This document shows positions 7,887 to 15,433 of a stretch of DNA of 18,859 bases, piece by piece. This stretch comes from DASRSE01 sp035656655 (GTDB lineage: Bacteria > Planctomycetota > Planctomycetia > Pirellulales > DASRSE01): NCBI GenBank assembly GCA_035656655.1, contig DASRSE010000065.1:1-18859 (forward strand). Reading direction: 5' to 3'. A program made the translations under genes and the position numbers. A model generated the notes under the pieces. It searched no databases. It saw only the letters and a program-made list of their open reading frames with translations, and was not told the origin of the DNA. Every line of letters starts with the position of its first letter. The first letter of the stretch is position 1.

Positions 7887-10800
7887 TCACTTCTTCAATG
7901 ATCGCAAAAAAGCATATAGATTGGCAAGCTCCACATCAGTCGCTTCGTTCAGCAAGCCGGTGGGCATGGGCGAAACCGCGCTGGTGCGAATTCCTCCCTC
8001 CGGCACCTGGTTAATTCGAATCGTGGTATCGGGGCCGGTTTGGAGCAGCAAACCCTCAGGCGATTGATAGACGATCAAGCCGGTATACGACTGGCCCGCG
8101 CTGGTCGTGACGATTTTCGCGCGATAAAGGGGCGCGACGTCTTTGCTCGGATCGAGGATCGCGATGAAGAGATCCTCGCGCGAGAAGCGCGTCGCGGCCC
8201 CGGCCAAATCAGGCCCCAGCTTGCCGGCTCCTTGATGGCACTTGACGCAGTTGCGCCGCTCGAAGACCGCCTTGCCGAGCGTGGCGTCTCCTTTGTCAAA
8301 GTCGATTTTGGCCAATCGGGCGAGCCATGCTTGCTGGTCGTACGTTGTGGAAGCGCGTAGTTTCGCGGCGGCCTGCGGATACGCTTTTGCGAACCAAGCA
8401 AACCAGCCTTCATAGGCAGCCAGCAGGTTTTTCTGGTCTCCTTCATCGACGGCAACTTGTTCGCCCGACCACGCGGCGAGCAGGGCGGCGACGGCTTGGC
8501 GAGCCCCCTTTTCTTGCGGCGCCTGGCAAAGCTGCCGCAGCGCTTTGAGCGCGGCCGATAATTCGTCCGGAGTGCTTTGAGGGTCGAGCCGCAGCAACGC
8601 TCCCGCGGCTTCCGCGACGATCTTCCCTTGCACCGAGCCGAGCGTTTGCAGCAGGCGCGCCCGATCCTGCGGGACGGGATGCTCGACCAACACGGTCGCA
8701 ATCGAGTCGCGCAGCGCCGGCTCGTCCCAATGGAGGCGCAAGTCGGAGAGAAACTCGGAGCGCGGCAGCGCTTTCAAGGCCTCGATGAATTGCGGCGTCC
8801 ATTCCAATTCGGCCGGAGAATGCCGCACCGCCGCGAGCAACTGGCGCGCGAGGCGCTCCCGCGCGGGTCCGGTTAATCTCAGGACAAAGAGGGCCTGGTC
8901 GGGCAAGTCAAACGATTTTGCGCTCCCCAGTTGGTCCGGCAAATTCGCATCGCGCGCCACGAGCGCCTGAAATAACTCGCCCACCCGCAAGGGCCAATTG
9001 CGGCTCGGCAGCCATTCCCGGGCGAGCATTTTGTGGTGCAAATTTGCCAGGGCCGCGGCGGTGCGTTGCGTCACTTCGGCGGAGCGCTCGCCCGGAATCA
9101 ACGACAGCACAATCAGAAAGTGCAGATCATCCTGCGGAAGGCTCTCAGCCGTGACGTGCGCGAGCAGTTTCAAGGGCAACTCCGGCACATCCATCGCCAG
9201 TAGGCCGAGGGTCCGCGCGATTTCGCGATCGAGTTCGGCGCTATCGCTCGGCAAAGCGCGAGTCAGCAGATTTGCGGTCTCAGCGCGATCGCCGGGAAAG
9301 GTAATGTCCGCGAAGCGAGGTCGATAGCCGGCGTAGAGTTCCGGCTCGACCTTGGCCGAGCCCACATCGCCCAAGGCGATCTGCAATTTGCGCGCGGCGA
9401 CTAACCGCGCTCGCGCATCGGGCACGCGCAGGACGACCGACGCCTCGGCGGCAATCCTTTCCGCCGTCATATTCTCGGGGGCTATTTTCTCAGCAGGGTT
9501 CTTCTCCGCAGCGACATTTTCGCCCGCGGTCGGCGGCGTCGGAGCGCGTGCCGAGGAGGTCGCTTGATTCTTAGTGCCGCCGGCGGTCGGTGCGGCCAGC
9601 GAACTAGCGCGGCGCGCGGCGTGCAGTTCATACAGCCGCCGCGCTGCCTGTTCCAAGGCCCGATCGTGCGGATTGTTTTCGAGCGATGCGAGCAGCGACT
9701 CGGTCAAGCCATGAGGCATTCCGCAGAGGACTTCGGCGGCGCGCAATCGCTCGGTAAAACCGCGGTGCGGATCGGCCAGCGCCGCGGCAAACGTGGCGCG
9801 GGATGTCTCTTTCAACTGGGCCAGTTCCGGCTCCCATTTTGCTCGCGACCAACTCGACAACGGTTGCGGAGCGCGCAGAATTCGCGTCACGGGATCGTTC
9901 GGCGCTTCCGCCAGCGGAGTGGCCGCGCCCACATACCGAACCCGATAGACGCTGCCGCGCGTGCCGCGACCGCCGACGGAGATGAAGAGATCACCCGTCG
10001 GTCCCACCGCCAGACCAGTCGGGGCAAAGCCGGAATTGCCCTCGGGTTCCATAAACGTTTCGAGCCGCGTCTCGTACGTCTCACCCGACGGCTTGAGGGG
10101 AAAGAAGTAAACCTTGCCGAGGGTCCAACATGCGGAGAAGACGCCTCCTTGATAGTGTTCGGGAAAGGCCTGATGGCGGTAACAGACCAGCCCGGTCGGC
10201 GAGCCGCGGCCGATTTCGTAGAGCCGCGGCACATTGTCGAAAAAGGATGCCGGCCGATTCCAGGAGCGCTCAAATCCCTTCAGCAACCAGCCGTGCTCGC
10301 GCCCTTGAGCCACATCGAACAGCCGCGTCGGCGCATACCAAGGGAGATAGTGATCGCGCTCATTGTCCGAATCGACCGTGAACAAATGGCCGTTCGCGTT
10401 GAAGTCGAGCGCATACGGATTGCGAAACCCGTCGGCGAAGACTTCGCATTTCTGGACATCGGGCGTAAATCGCAGAATCGCCCCGGCGATCGGGTCCACC
10501 ACGGGCGAACGCTTCGATTTGAGCATGGTGGAATTCACCCCGGCATCGTTGCCGCAGACGGCATAGAGCCAGCCATCCGGGCCTTTCACGATCGTATGCG
10601 CGCCATGTTCGCTGTTCGCGAGATGCGGAATGAGCATTTCGAATTCGTCGGCATGGTCGACCCCTTGGGAGTCGCGCAGCCGCCAGATCGCCCCGTCGCC
10701 GGAGCAGATCAGATCGGGCCCGTCAAAGTACATTCCTTGGGCGCCCGTTTTTGGCCGTTCGGAAAACAGGATCGGCCGGCCTGCTTTGCCGGAACCATCG

Positions 10801-11027
10801 TCCGGCAGAAGCTTCACGTAGCCGGGGCCGGAAACGGCCACTCGGCCGCGCGCGTCGATCGCCAAGGAGAAAATGTCATGGGCGGCGGTGTCGTCGGCGA
10901 AGAGCGTGACTTCAAAACCGGGCGGCGTCTTGAACCCAAGGTTATTCGCGGCAGGCTCGGCCGCCATTCCCGCCGCCGCGCGGATTAGCAAGCAGCACCC
11001 GACCCAGAGGGCAATGACTCGGCGCAT
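7887..11027 (-). CDS. Secreted PQQ-dehydrogenase-like beta-propeller protein with C-terminal c-type heme domain
   Basis: This is a 1046-residue protein. Residues 1-23 are a signal peptide. Residues about 30-367 are a six-bladed propeller like soluble glucose/sorbosone dehydrogenases (HGAHTIVKGPDGWLYAVCGN 141-160, FRNPYALDFNANGHLFTVDSDNE 201-223, GFAPTGLAVGPTGDLFIS 333-350), matching the planctomycete 'membrane-bound dehydrogenase' type. A long helical, HEAT-like region follows, interrupted near residues 480-530 by an Ala/Glu/Lys/Pro repeat. The last 120 residues are a single-heme domain with CVKCH at 927-931 and a probable axial Met at 1021 (SPMPTG). The likely role is periplasmic oxidation of a sugar or alcohol with electrons passed to the attached heme; cofactor and substrate are unproven. 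ATG 11027 is chosen over an upstream in-frame codon because the signal peptide and a GGTGA-type site fit it. It starts just past the terminator of the DUF1080 gene. Confidence 0.9.
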   Translation of the reverse strand: MRRVIALWVGCCLLIRAAAGMAAEPAANNLGFKTPPGFEVTLFADDTAAHDIFSLAIDARGRVAVSGPGYVKLLPDDGSGKAGRPILFSERPKTGAQGMYFDGPDLICSGDGAIWRLRDSQGVDHADEFEMLIPHLANSEHGAHTIVKGPDGWLYAVCGNDAGVNSTMLKSKRSPVVDPIAGAILRFTPDVQKCEVFADGFRNPYALDFNANGHLFTVDSDNERDHYLPWYAPTRLFDVAQGREHGWLLKGFERSWNRPASFFDNVPRLYEIGRGSPTGLVCYRHQAFPEHYQGGVFSACWTLGKVYFFPLKPSGETYETRLETFMEPEGNSGFAPTGLAVGPTGDLFISVGGRGTRGSVYRVRYVGAATPLAEAPNDPVTRILRAPQPLSSWSRAKWEPELAQLKETSRATFAAALADPHRGFTERLRAAEVLCGMPHGLTESLLASLENNPHDRALEQAARRLYELHAARRASSLAAPTAGGTKNQATSSARAPTPPTAGENVAAEKNPAEKIAPENMTAERIAAEASVVLRVPDARARLVAARKLQIALGDVGSAKVEPELYAGYRPRFADITFPGDRAETANLLTRALPSDSAELDREIARTLGLLAMDVPELPLKLLAHVTAESLPQDDLHFLIVLSLIPGERSAEVTQRTAAALANLHHKMLAREWLPSRNWPLRVGELFQALVARDANLPDQLGSAKSFDLPDQALFVLRLTGPARERLARQLLAAVRHSPAELEWTPQFIEALKALPRSEFLSDLRLHWDEPALRDSIATVLVEHPVPQDRARLLQTLGSVQGKIVAEAAGALLRLDPQSTPDELSAALKALRQLCQAPQEKGARQAVAALLAAWSGEQVAVDEGDQKNLLAAYEGWFAWFAKAYPQAAAKLRASTTYDQQAWLARLAKIDFDKGDATLGKAVFERRNCVKCHQGAGKLGPDLAGAATRFSREDLFIAILDPSKDVAPLYRAKIVTTSAGQSYTGLIVYQSPEGLLLQTGPDTTIRINQVPEGGIRTSAVSPMPTGLLNEATDVELANLYAFLRSLKK
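9444..9521 (-). repeat. Degenerate 15-bp repeats encoding (A/P)E(K/N/R)xx within the propeller/heme gene
   Basis: About five in-frame 15-bp units encode the pentapeptide pattern GENVA, AEKNP, AEKIA, PENMT, AERIA. They lie in a low-complexity insertion between the propeller and the helical region. The units are more diverged than the EKTPT repeat of the tetraheme lipoprotein but have the same period and a similar E-K-x-P flavour. Confidence 0.7.
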
Positions 11028-11041
11028 AACGATCACCCAAG

Positions 11042-11086
11042 AAAAAAGCCGCTGGCGGCGGCGCCTCGCGCACAACCGCCAGCGGC
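11042..11086 (-). terminator. Rho-independent terminator after the DUF1080 gene
   Basis: On the - strand a perfect 11-bp GC-rich stem (11076-11086 with 11048-11058) closes a 17-base loop and is followed by six T residues (complement of 11042-11047). It lies 24 bases after the DUF1080 stop codon and only about 15 bases before the start codon of the propeller/heme gene. Confidence 0.85.
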
Positions 11087-11109
11087 AAATTGATAAACCG
11101 ACCGGTCGT

Positions 11110-11730
11110 TTACTTCTTCAACACTTTGATCTCAATGTCCTTGAACTCGACGCGCATTTTCGGGCCGGCGTGCAGTTGCAACGCGATGATGCCGTCTTTC
11201 GCGCCCGCCTTTTCATCCTTCTCCGTGTAATCGACGGTGATGAAGCCGTTGATCTTTTCCACGATGTGCGGGCCGTCGGCGGTGATCTCATATTCGTTCC
11301 AATCGCCCTTTTTGACGTGTTCCATCACTTGCTTGCTGTCAGGCTTGGAGAGGACGCCGCGGCCCCCTTCTTCGTACAAGCAGCCGATATAGTTGCCTTC
11401 GTCAATGTCCGGCTGATAGCCCTTCACCACAAACTCGTCATACAACTTGCTGCGGATTTGGATCCCGCTGTTATGGTTGCGAAGCTTGAATTTGGCCTTG
11501 AGGACAAAGTTGCTGTACGAATCCTTGGTGGCCAAAAACGAATTGTGCTTGAGATCCTTCTTGTCGGTCGTGCCGACAATCACGCCATCCTGAACCGACC
11601 ACAAATCCGGATCGCCAACCCAGCCGTCGAGATTCTTGCCATTGAACAGGGGCTTAAAGCCATCTTCGGCCTGGGCCGCGACGGCCGAAGCCAAAATCAG
11701 CGCGGCAAAACAAACAGTCAAACGACGCAT
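11110..11730 (-). CDS. DUF1080 (3-keto-disaccharide hydrolase-type) secreted protein
   Basis: This is a 206-residue protein with a signal peptide cleaved near AQA/ED (residues 19-23). The mature part is a single DUF1080 domain, a concanavalin/LamG-like beta-sandwich: GFKPLFNGKNLDGW (24-37), WSVQDGVIVG (44-53), HNSGIQIRS (86-94), GYQPDID (104-110), GIIALQLHAGPKMRVEFKDIEIK (180-202). Database entries now often call this family 3-keto-disaccharide hydrolase, after members that cleave 3-keto-glycosides; most planctomycete copies are uncharacterised. ATG 11730 has an AAGGAG site eight bases upstream. It is followed by a strong terminator, so it is probably transcribed alone. The proximity of a Gfo/Idh/MocA oxidoreductase and a secreted propeller protein fits glycoside oxidation, but that link is inferred. 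Confidence 0.93.
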   Translation of the reverse strand: MRRLTVCFAALILASAVAAQAEDGFKPLFNGKNLDGWVGDPDLWSVQDGVIVGTTDKKDLKHNSFLATKDSYSNFVLKAKFKLRNHNSGIQIRSKLYDEFVVKGYQPDIDEGNYIGCLYEEGGRGVLSKPDSKQVMEHVKKGDWNEYEITADGPHIVEKINGFITVDYTEKDEKAGAKDGIIALQLHAGPKMRVEFKDIEIKVLKK

Positions 11731-12008
11731 CGGTGCAACTCCTTCAGGTGGGTAAAAAAGGTGGGAACGCCTGCCCGCTTATTCTATTCCAGAAAACTTC
11801 CGTTCGCCAGCAGCGGCCGCGGCTGTTCCAGCAGGGCACGGGCCGGCGACACAGCCGCTCGCAGGCTCGATTTCCGTCACACGCCAAAACGCGTGGCGGC
11901 GAACCGATTGTTAGAGCGGCTCGCGATGCGCGCACGTGGCGCCGAAATAGCGGCGGATCGGCCAGAAAACCGCCGCACCGTTTGAGCCCCAGTCGGCCGC
12001 GGCGACCG

Positions 12009-12833
12009 CTAGCGGTTCGGCTGTTCCGGATAGATCACGAGCTCGACCCGGCGATTGCGGGCTTTTCCCACCAAGGTCGCATTCGAGACGACCGGATTAT
12101 TGCCGCCGTGGCCGGCGACAAAGAGTTGTTCCGGCCGGAAGCGCAATCGCGTGGAAATGAATTCGAAAACGGCCGACGCCTGAGCCAGCGACAGCTGGTG
12201 GTTGGTGATCCAAGTTGAACCTTGCAAGGGATCGGCGTCGGTATGGCCTTCGATGCCGATAACCTGATTCGGATAGACCCGCGCGATCTCCAGCGCCGCG
12301 TTTTCAATGATGAGATTGGCGCCGTTGCGGAGGCGCGCCGTCCCCGGGTCGAACAGCTTTTCGCTCGGCAACTCGATCCGGACGACGTCGCCGTCTTGCC
12401 GCACCTCCAGGCCGGGCAAGTTGAGTTGCGAGACATTCTGCCGCAAGCTGCTGTTCGGCAGAATCGCACCGCTGGGCCGCTTGACCGACGCGGTGATGGC
12501 CTGGGCGCGCTGCTCCGTCAAGCTCTTGTCGTCGCGCAACTGGGCCAGTTGGTTCGTGGCATTGTTCAGTTGCTCGCGCAGCGCCGCGTTTTGATCGTCG
12601 CTCAGCTTGACCTGCTGCTGAGCTTGTGCGAGTTGAGCTTGAATCTCTTGATTGTCGCGATCCGTTTTCGCAACTCGATTGAGGAGTTCCGAATTCTGCT
12701 GCGTCGCGATCGCCGTTTGTTGTTGTTGCTGTTGGTTCGCCTTTTCTTTCGCCGCGAAGGGATTTTGGGCGCAGCCGCCCGTGAGGGCGAGCGAACCGGC
12801 GGCGAGGATGGTGACGCCCGCGATCCATCGCAT
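12009..12833 (-). CDS. OmpA/MotB-family peptidoglycan-associated lipoprotein with coiled coil
   Basis: This is a 274-residue protein. Residues 1-21 are a lipoprotein-type signal with Cys21 in LTGGC, a slightly atypical lipobox because Thr takes the -3 position. Residues 34-115 are a Gln-rich, heptad-like coiled coil (poly-Gln at 34-39). Residues about 150-270 are an OmpA C-terminal domain: IEGHTDADP (194-202), NHQLSLAQASAVFEFI (211-226), VAGHGGNNPVVSN (239-251), and ARNRRVELVI (258-267), which contains the Arg that binds the diaminopimelate carboxylate in OmpA-like domains. It probably tethers a membrane to peptidoglycan. ATG 12833 is chosen because AGGAG lies seven bases upstream; the in-frame TTG at 12851 lacks support. 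The gene ends about 280 bases before the DUF1080 gene and seems independent of it. Confidence 0.9.
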   Translation of the reverse strand: MRWIAGVTILAAGSLALTGGCAQNPFAAKEKANQQQQQQTAIATQQNSELLNRVAKTDRDNQEIQAQLAQAQQQVKLSDDQNAALREQLNNATNQLAQLRDDKSLTEQRAQAITASVKRPSGAILPNSSLRQNVSQLNLPGLEVRQDGDVVRIELPSEKLFDPGTARLRNGANLIIENAALEIARVYPNQVIGIEGHTDADPLQGSTWITNHQLSLAQASAVFEFISTRLRFRPEQLFVAGHGGNNPVVSNATLVGKARNRRVELVIYPEQPNR

Positions 12834-12974
12834 GGCGCAACTCCTGATCAAGTGCGAAGAAGAGATAAGGGCGGGATAGTAGCCCGTCCGCCGTGCGCCT
12901 GCAAGACGGAATCAGCTCGGTTGCTAGCATGGCTAGGGTAGCATTAGCGAAATTTTGAAAAGCGTCCATTCCTC

Positions 12975-13069
12975 CGTCATTCCCGCGCACGCCGGGAATC
13001 CAGAATCGTCGCGAGCCGCTCCGGGAGGCACCGCCAGAAGCCTGGATTCCCGCCGGCGCGCGAATGACG
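12975..13069. repeat. REP-like palindromic element, copy 1
   Basis: This 95-bp element has about 28-base terminal arms (12975-13003 and 13041-13069) that are imperfect inverted repeats starting CGTCATTCCC and ending GAATGACG. The core between the arms is almost the same as in copy 2 (one small indel and a few substitutions). The right arm has drifted (GCGAAT instead of GGGAAT), so this looks like the older copy. The only open frames here give the VIPAQAGIQ-type translations typical of this repeat rather than of a protein. Confidence 0.88.
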
Positions 13070-13180
13070 ATGAATGAAGTCTCCGCCGGCGCGGAAAGGG
13101 CGACGGAATGGATTGACGCCCACCAGAATGCCGATGGACTGGGCACGCCCTGTACATGATCATGAAACGACCGGATCTTC

Positions 13181-13275
13181 CGTCATTCCCGCGCAGGCGG
13201 GAATCCAGAATCGTCGCGAGCCGTTCACCGGAGGCACCGCCAGAAGCCTGGATTCCCGCCTGCGCGGGAATGACG
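13181..13275. repeat. REP-like palindromic element, copy 2 (perfect 28-bp arms)
   Basis: This 95-bp element is bounded by perfect 28-base inverted repeats (13181-13208 and 13248-13275). Each arm contains the motif ATTCCC-N8-GGGAAT, the layout of the neisserial dRS3 repeat. It starts 206 bases after copy 1 begins and shares the core as well as some following sequence (GATGAAGTCTCCGCCGGCG). It can fold into a long hairpin on either strand. It lies in non-coding DNA between the OmpA-type lipoprotein gene and a conserved unknown gene. Confidence 0.92.
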
Positions 13276-13289
13276 AGGGATGAAGTCTC

Positions 13290-13308
13290 CGCCGGCGTGC
13301 GAATGACG
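13290..13308. repeat. Partial REP-like arm
   Basis: A 19-base remnant of a right arm (CGCCGGCGTGCGAATGACG) lies 14 bases after copy 2. It differs by one base from the drifted right arm of copy 1 (13051-13069), which suggests that the 206-bp unit was duplicated together with a third, now truncated, arm. Confidence 0.7.
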
Positions 13309-13395
13309 GCGCTGCCAGGGGGACTGCCGGCGCCCAGGACTAGCAAAAATCAGGACGGCGGTGCGAGTGCGCTGCGGAGCGCTCCGAGGCGCGGG

Positions 13396-13893
13396 TCAGG
13401 CCGGCGGCGCCAACCGACCAGTCGGCGCGAGGGTCGGATACGAGCCATAAAAGCGTTTGATGAAGTTGCGATGCCACCGGCTCGGGCAATGCGGTTCCCA
13501 ACCCCAGCGGGCCAGCAGCCGGTCGGAGATGCGGAAATTGGCGGCGTCACAGACAATCGCATCGGCCCGCTTGATGCGCGCGATTTCATCGAGTACCTCG
13601 AGACAACCGCGGAAGCTCGCGAACGAGGTTCCTTTGCCTGACACGATGTATTTGAGCGAGAGAAAGTTTGAACAGCCGCGCGGTTGATTGTAAAACAGGC
13701 GGCAACCATCGCCGCCCACCCGCGCATGGGTCCATCCGCCCCAGGCGACTTGCAGCACCGAGGCGAATTTTGGAAATGGGCGAAGCCGCACGCCGATCCA
13801 TTTTCCACCGGCAAATTCAATTACGCCGAACCGCCGGCTCTGGATTGCCGCGGCGTGCGCCTTTAAATCGGTGATCGTTTCAAATAGCCGCAT
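13396..13893 (-). CDS. Conserved hypothetical protein
   Basis: This is a 165-residue protein I cannot assign to a named family. It has no signal peptide or membrane helix and looks cytoplasmic and globular, with many Trp, Arg and Cys residues. Notable segments are KWIGVRLRPFPKFASVLQVAWGG (31-53), a middle with RGCSNFLSLKY and SFRGCLEVLDEI, RADAIVCDAANFRISDRLL (109-127), and a highly basic aromatic stretch near the end, RWGWEPHCPSRWHRNFIKRFYG (129-150), which has the look of a conserved motif and resembles hypothetical proteins I recall from other planctomycetes. ATG 13893 is preceded by a GGAGG site eight bases upstream, which favours it over the in-frame start at 13959. It lies between the MFS transporter gene (same strand, 112 bases upstream) and the palindromic repeats. 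Confidence 0.75.
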   Translation of the reverse strand: MRLFETITDLKAHAAAIQSRRFGVIEFAGGKWIGVRLRPFPKFASVLQVAWGGWTHARVGGDGCRLFYNQPRGCSNFLSLKYIVSGKGTSFASFRGCLEVLDEIARIKRADAIVCDAANFRISDRLLARWGWEPHCPSRWHRNFIKRFYGSYPTLAPTGRLAPPA

Positions 13894-14005
13894 GAGGGGT
13901 TCCTCCACCTCAAGTCTAGGACAAAAAAGCAGCGGATCGACAGCCGAAGCGACCGGCATAACCCGCCGATTCCAAACCTCCGATTCGGTCCGCCAGCTAG
14001 AGCCA

Positions 14006-15433
14006 TTACGCCGCCCGTTCTTCGCTGACGGCGGCGACCGGGTAGCGAACGGTCGGCGGCAAGGGGATCACCACGGTTTCGCTCAACTCCGCAGGACTGA
14101 GCATCATCACCGCTGGGTCCGGCTTGGCTGGCTCGAAAATCCTCGGTTCGACCGATTGGCCCAACTTCGCTGGCACGCGTGCCAGCCACGGCACCGTCAG
14201 CAGGCGCGCCGTTGACGACAGGGCAAAAATCGCAAGATAAGCAGGCACATTGCGCCCCAGCAGGCCCAGCAAGGCGCCGCTCAGCAGCGATCCGACGACG
14301 GTGGTGAACGCATTGCCCAGGTTAAAAATCGTGAGGACGGCGGTCCGCTCGGCAGGCCGAATGGTGTCGAAGATAATCAAGAACGCCGCCAATTCAAACG
14401 CTCCCCAGCACGTTCCGGCCAGGAGCTGCACGCATCCGAGGAAGACCGGGGTTTGCGCCACGGTCCACAGCAGCGGCATGGGGATCACGGCGATGCCGCC
14501 AATCGCGAGCAGCCGGCGGGCGCCATGCCGCTGCGCCACCCGCCCCCAAAAGGGCAACATCACCGCCTTGGCAAGGTACGAGCAGCCCAACAAACTCACG
14601 TAGGTCGCATAACTGAAATGGAGTTGCTCCAGCATAAAGGGACTAAAGTACGGACCTGAGATTTGCGCCGCTCCTTGCATCAGCCAGAGATAAAGGAGCA
14701 AACGGCCTTCGCTTCCTCGCACGACTCGCGCGCAGAGCGTCCGCCACGGAAGGGTCGGCAATGCGCCGCGCAGCGCGGGCGGCTCGCTTTGCAGCGCCAG
14801 ACAGGTCGCCGAGACGGCGCGCCCCAGAAAGGCTAAAAAAAACAACACGGCAAATATCCAGAGCGGACCCTCGAGCCGCGCGGACCATTGCAATAAACCG
14901 CCCCCCAGCACAAAGCCCATCAACATGCTGATCTGAGTCAGACGAGTTCGCCGTGCAAAAAACTTCGCTCGGATCGTAGCGGGCACGAGATGCTGCATCC
15001 ACATATTCCAAGCCCCGCTGGTCGCCAGCCCCGAGCCGAAATATCCGGCGACGAGCACAAACACGAGCAGCAGGGGCATCGTTCCCAACAGCGCGCCCAG
15101 CATCAATGGAAGAAAACTAGCGGCTTGCAGAAACGCGCACGCTACGACCCAGCGACGGTGCGAACCGCACCAACGAATGCCGCGCGGCGCGATCAGTTGC
15201 AGGACGGCGCCCAGAAACAGCGGGATCGTGCAGACGAGCCCGGCCGCGACTTCTCCCAGCCCCAGCGCTAAAACGAACGCCGGGAGATAGGTCTCGCCGA
15301 CCCCCGTCATCAGGCTACATGAGATTCCATCGCCGACACTGCACTTCAGATTGCGGCGCAGCAGACTCGCCGGAGCTGCGCCAAAAACTCGCCCCGGCTG
15401 AACTTCTGCGATCTCCAACACCCCGGCACCCAC
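14006..15433 (-). CDS. Major facilitator superfamily (MFS) transporter
   Basis: This is a 475-residue protein with about twelve hydrophobic segments between residues 40 and 425, for example FVLALGLGEVAAGLVCTIPLFLGAVLQLIA, PLLLVFVLVAGYFGSGLATSG, ISMLMGFVLGGGLLQW and PLWIFAVLFFLAFLGRAV. Cytoplasmic loops are Arg-rich (RAKFFARRTRL, GRVAQRHGARRLL), consistent with the MFS loop 2-3 and 8-9 pattern. The soluble tail of about 50 residues is Pro/Glu/Val-rich. The substrate cannot be inferred. The start is a GTG at 15433 with little ribosome-site support; conserved sequence begins around residue 24 (LLRRNLKCSVGDG), so the true start could be slightly different. It is divergent from the cyclo-ligase gene. 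Confidence 0.87.
   Translation of the reverse strand: MGAGVLEIAEVQPGRVFGAAPASLLRRNLKCSVGDGISCSLMTGVGETYLPAFVLALGLGEVAAGLVCTIPLFLGAVLQLIAPRGIRWCGSHRRWVVACAFLQAASFLPLMLGALLGTMPLLLVFVLVAGYFGSGLATSGAWNMWMQHLVPATIRAKFFARRTRLTQISMLMGFVLGGGLLQWSARLEGPLWIFAVLFFLAFLGRAVSATCLALQSEPPALRGALPTLPWRTLCARVVRGSEGRLLLYLWLMQGAAQISGPYFSPFMLEQLHFSYATYVSLLGCSYLAKAVMLPFWGRVAQRHGARRLLAIGGIAVIPMPLLWTVAQTPVFLGCVQLLAGTCWGAFELAAFLIIFDTIRPAERTAVLTIFNLGNAFTTVVGSLLSGALLGLLGRNVPAYLAIFALSSTARLLTVPWLARVPAKLGQSVEPRIFEPAKPDPAVMMLSPAELSETVVIPLPPTVRYPVAAVSEERAA

Noticed and set aside
9564..10988. 474-codon + strand open frame opposite the propeller/heme gene
   Set aside because: Antisense shadow of the propeller domain, with no family features.
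11781..11809. Promoter for the DUF1080 gene (TAGAAT on the - strand)
   Set aside because: The -10 is plausible but the matching -35 (TGGCGA) agrees at only three positions, too weak to list.
12975..13308. CRISPR array
   Set aside because: Only two full repeats with large palindromic arms and no regular short spacers; no cas genes nearby.
12933..13641. Several open frames across the palindromic repeats on both strands
   Set aside because: Their translations (VIPAQAGIQ, FPRRRESR) are the usual spurious products of this repeat, and the frames change at the repeat ends.
13912..13950. Intrinsic terminator after the MFS gene
   Set aside because: There is a run of six T on the - strand, but no stable stem directly before it.
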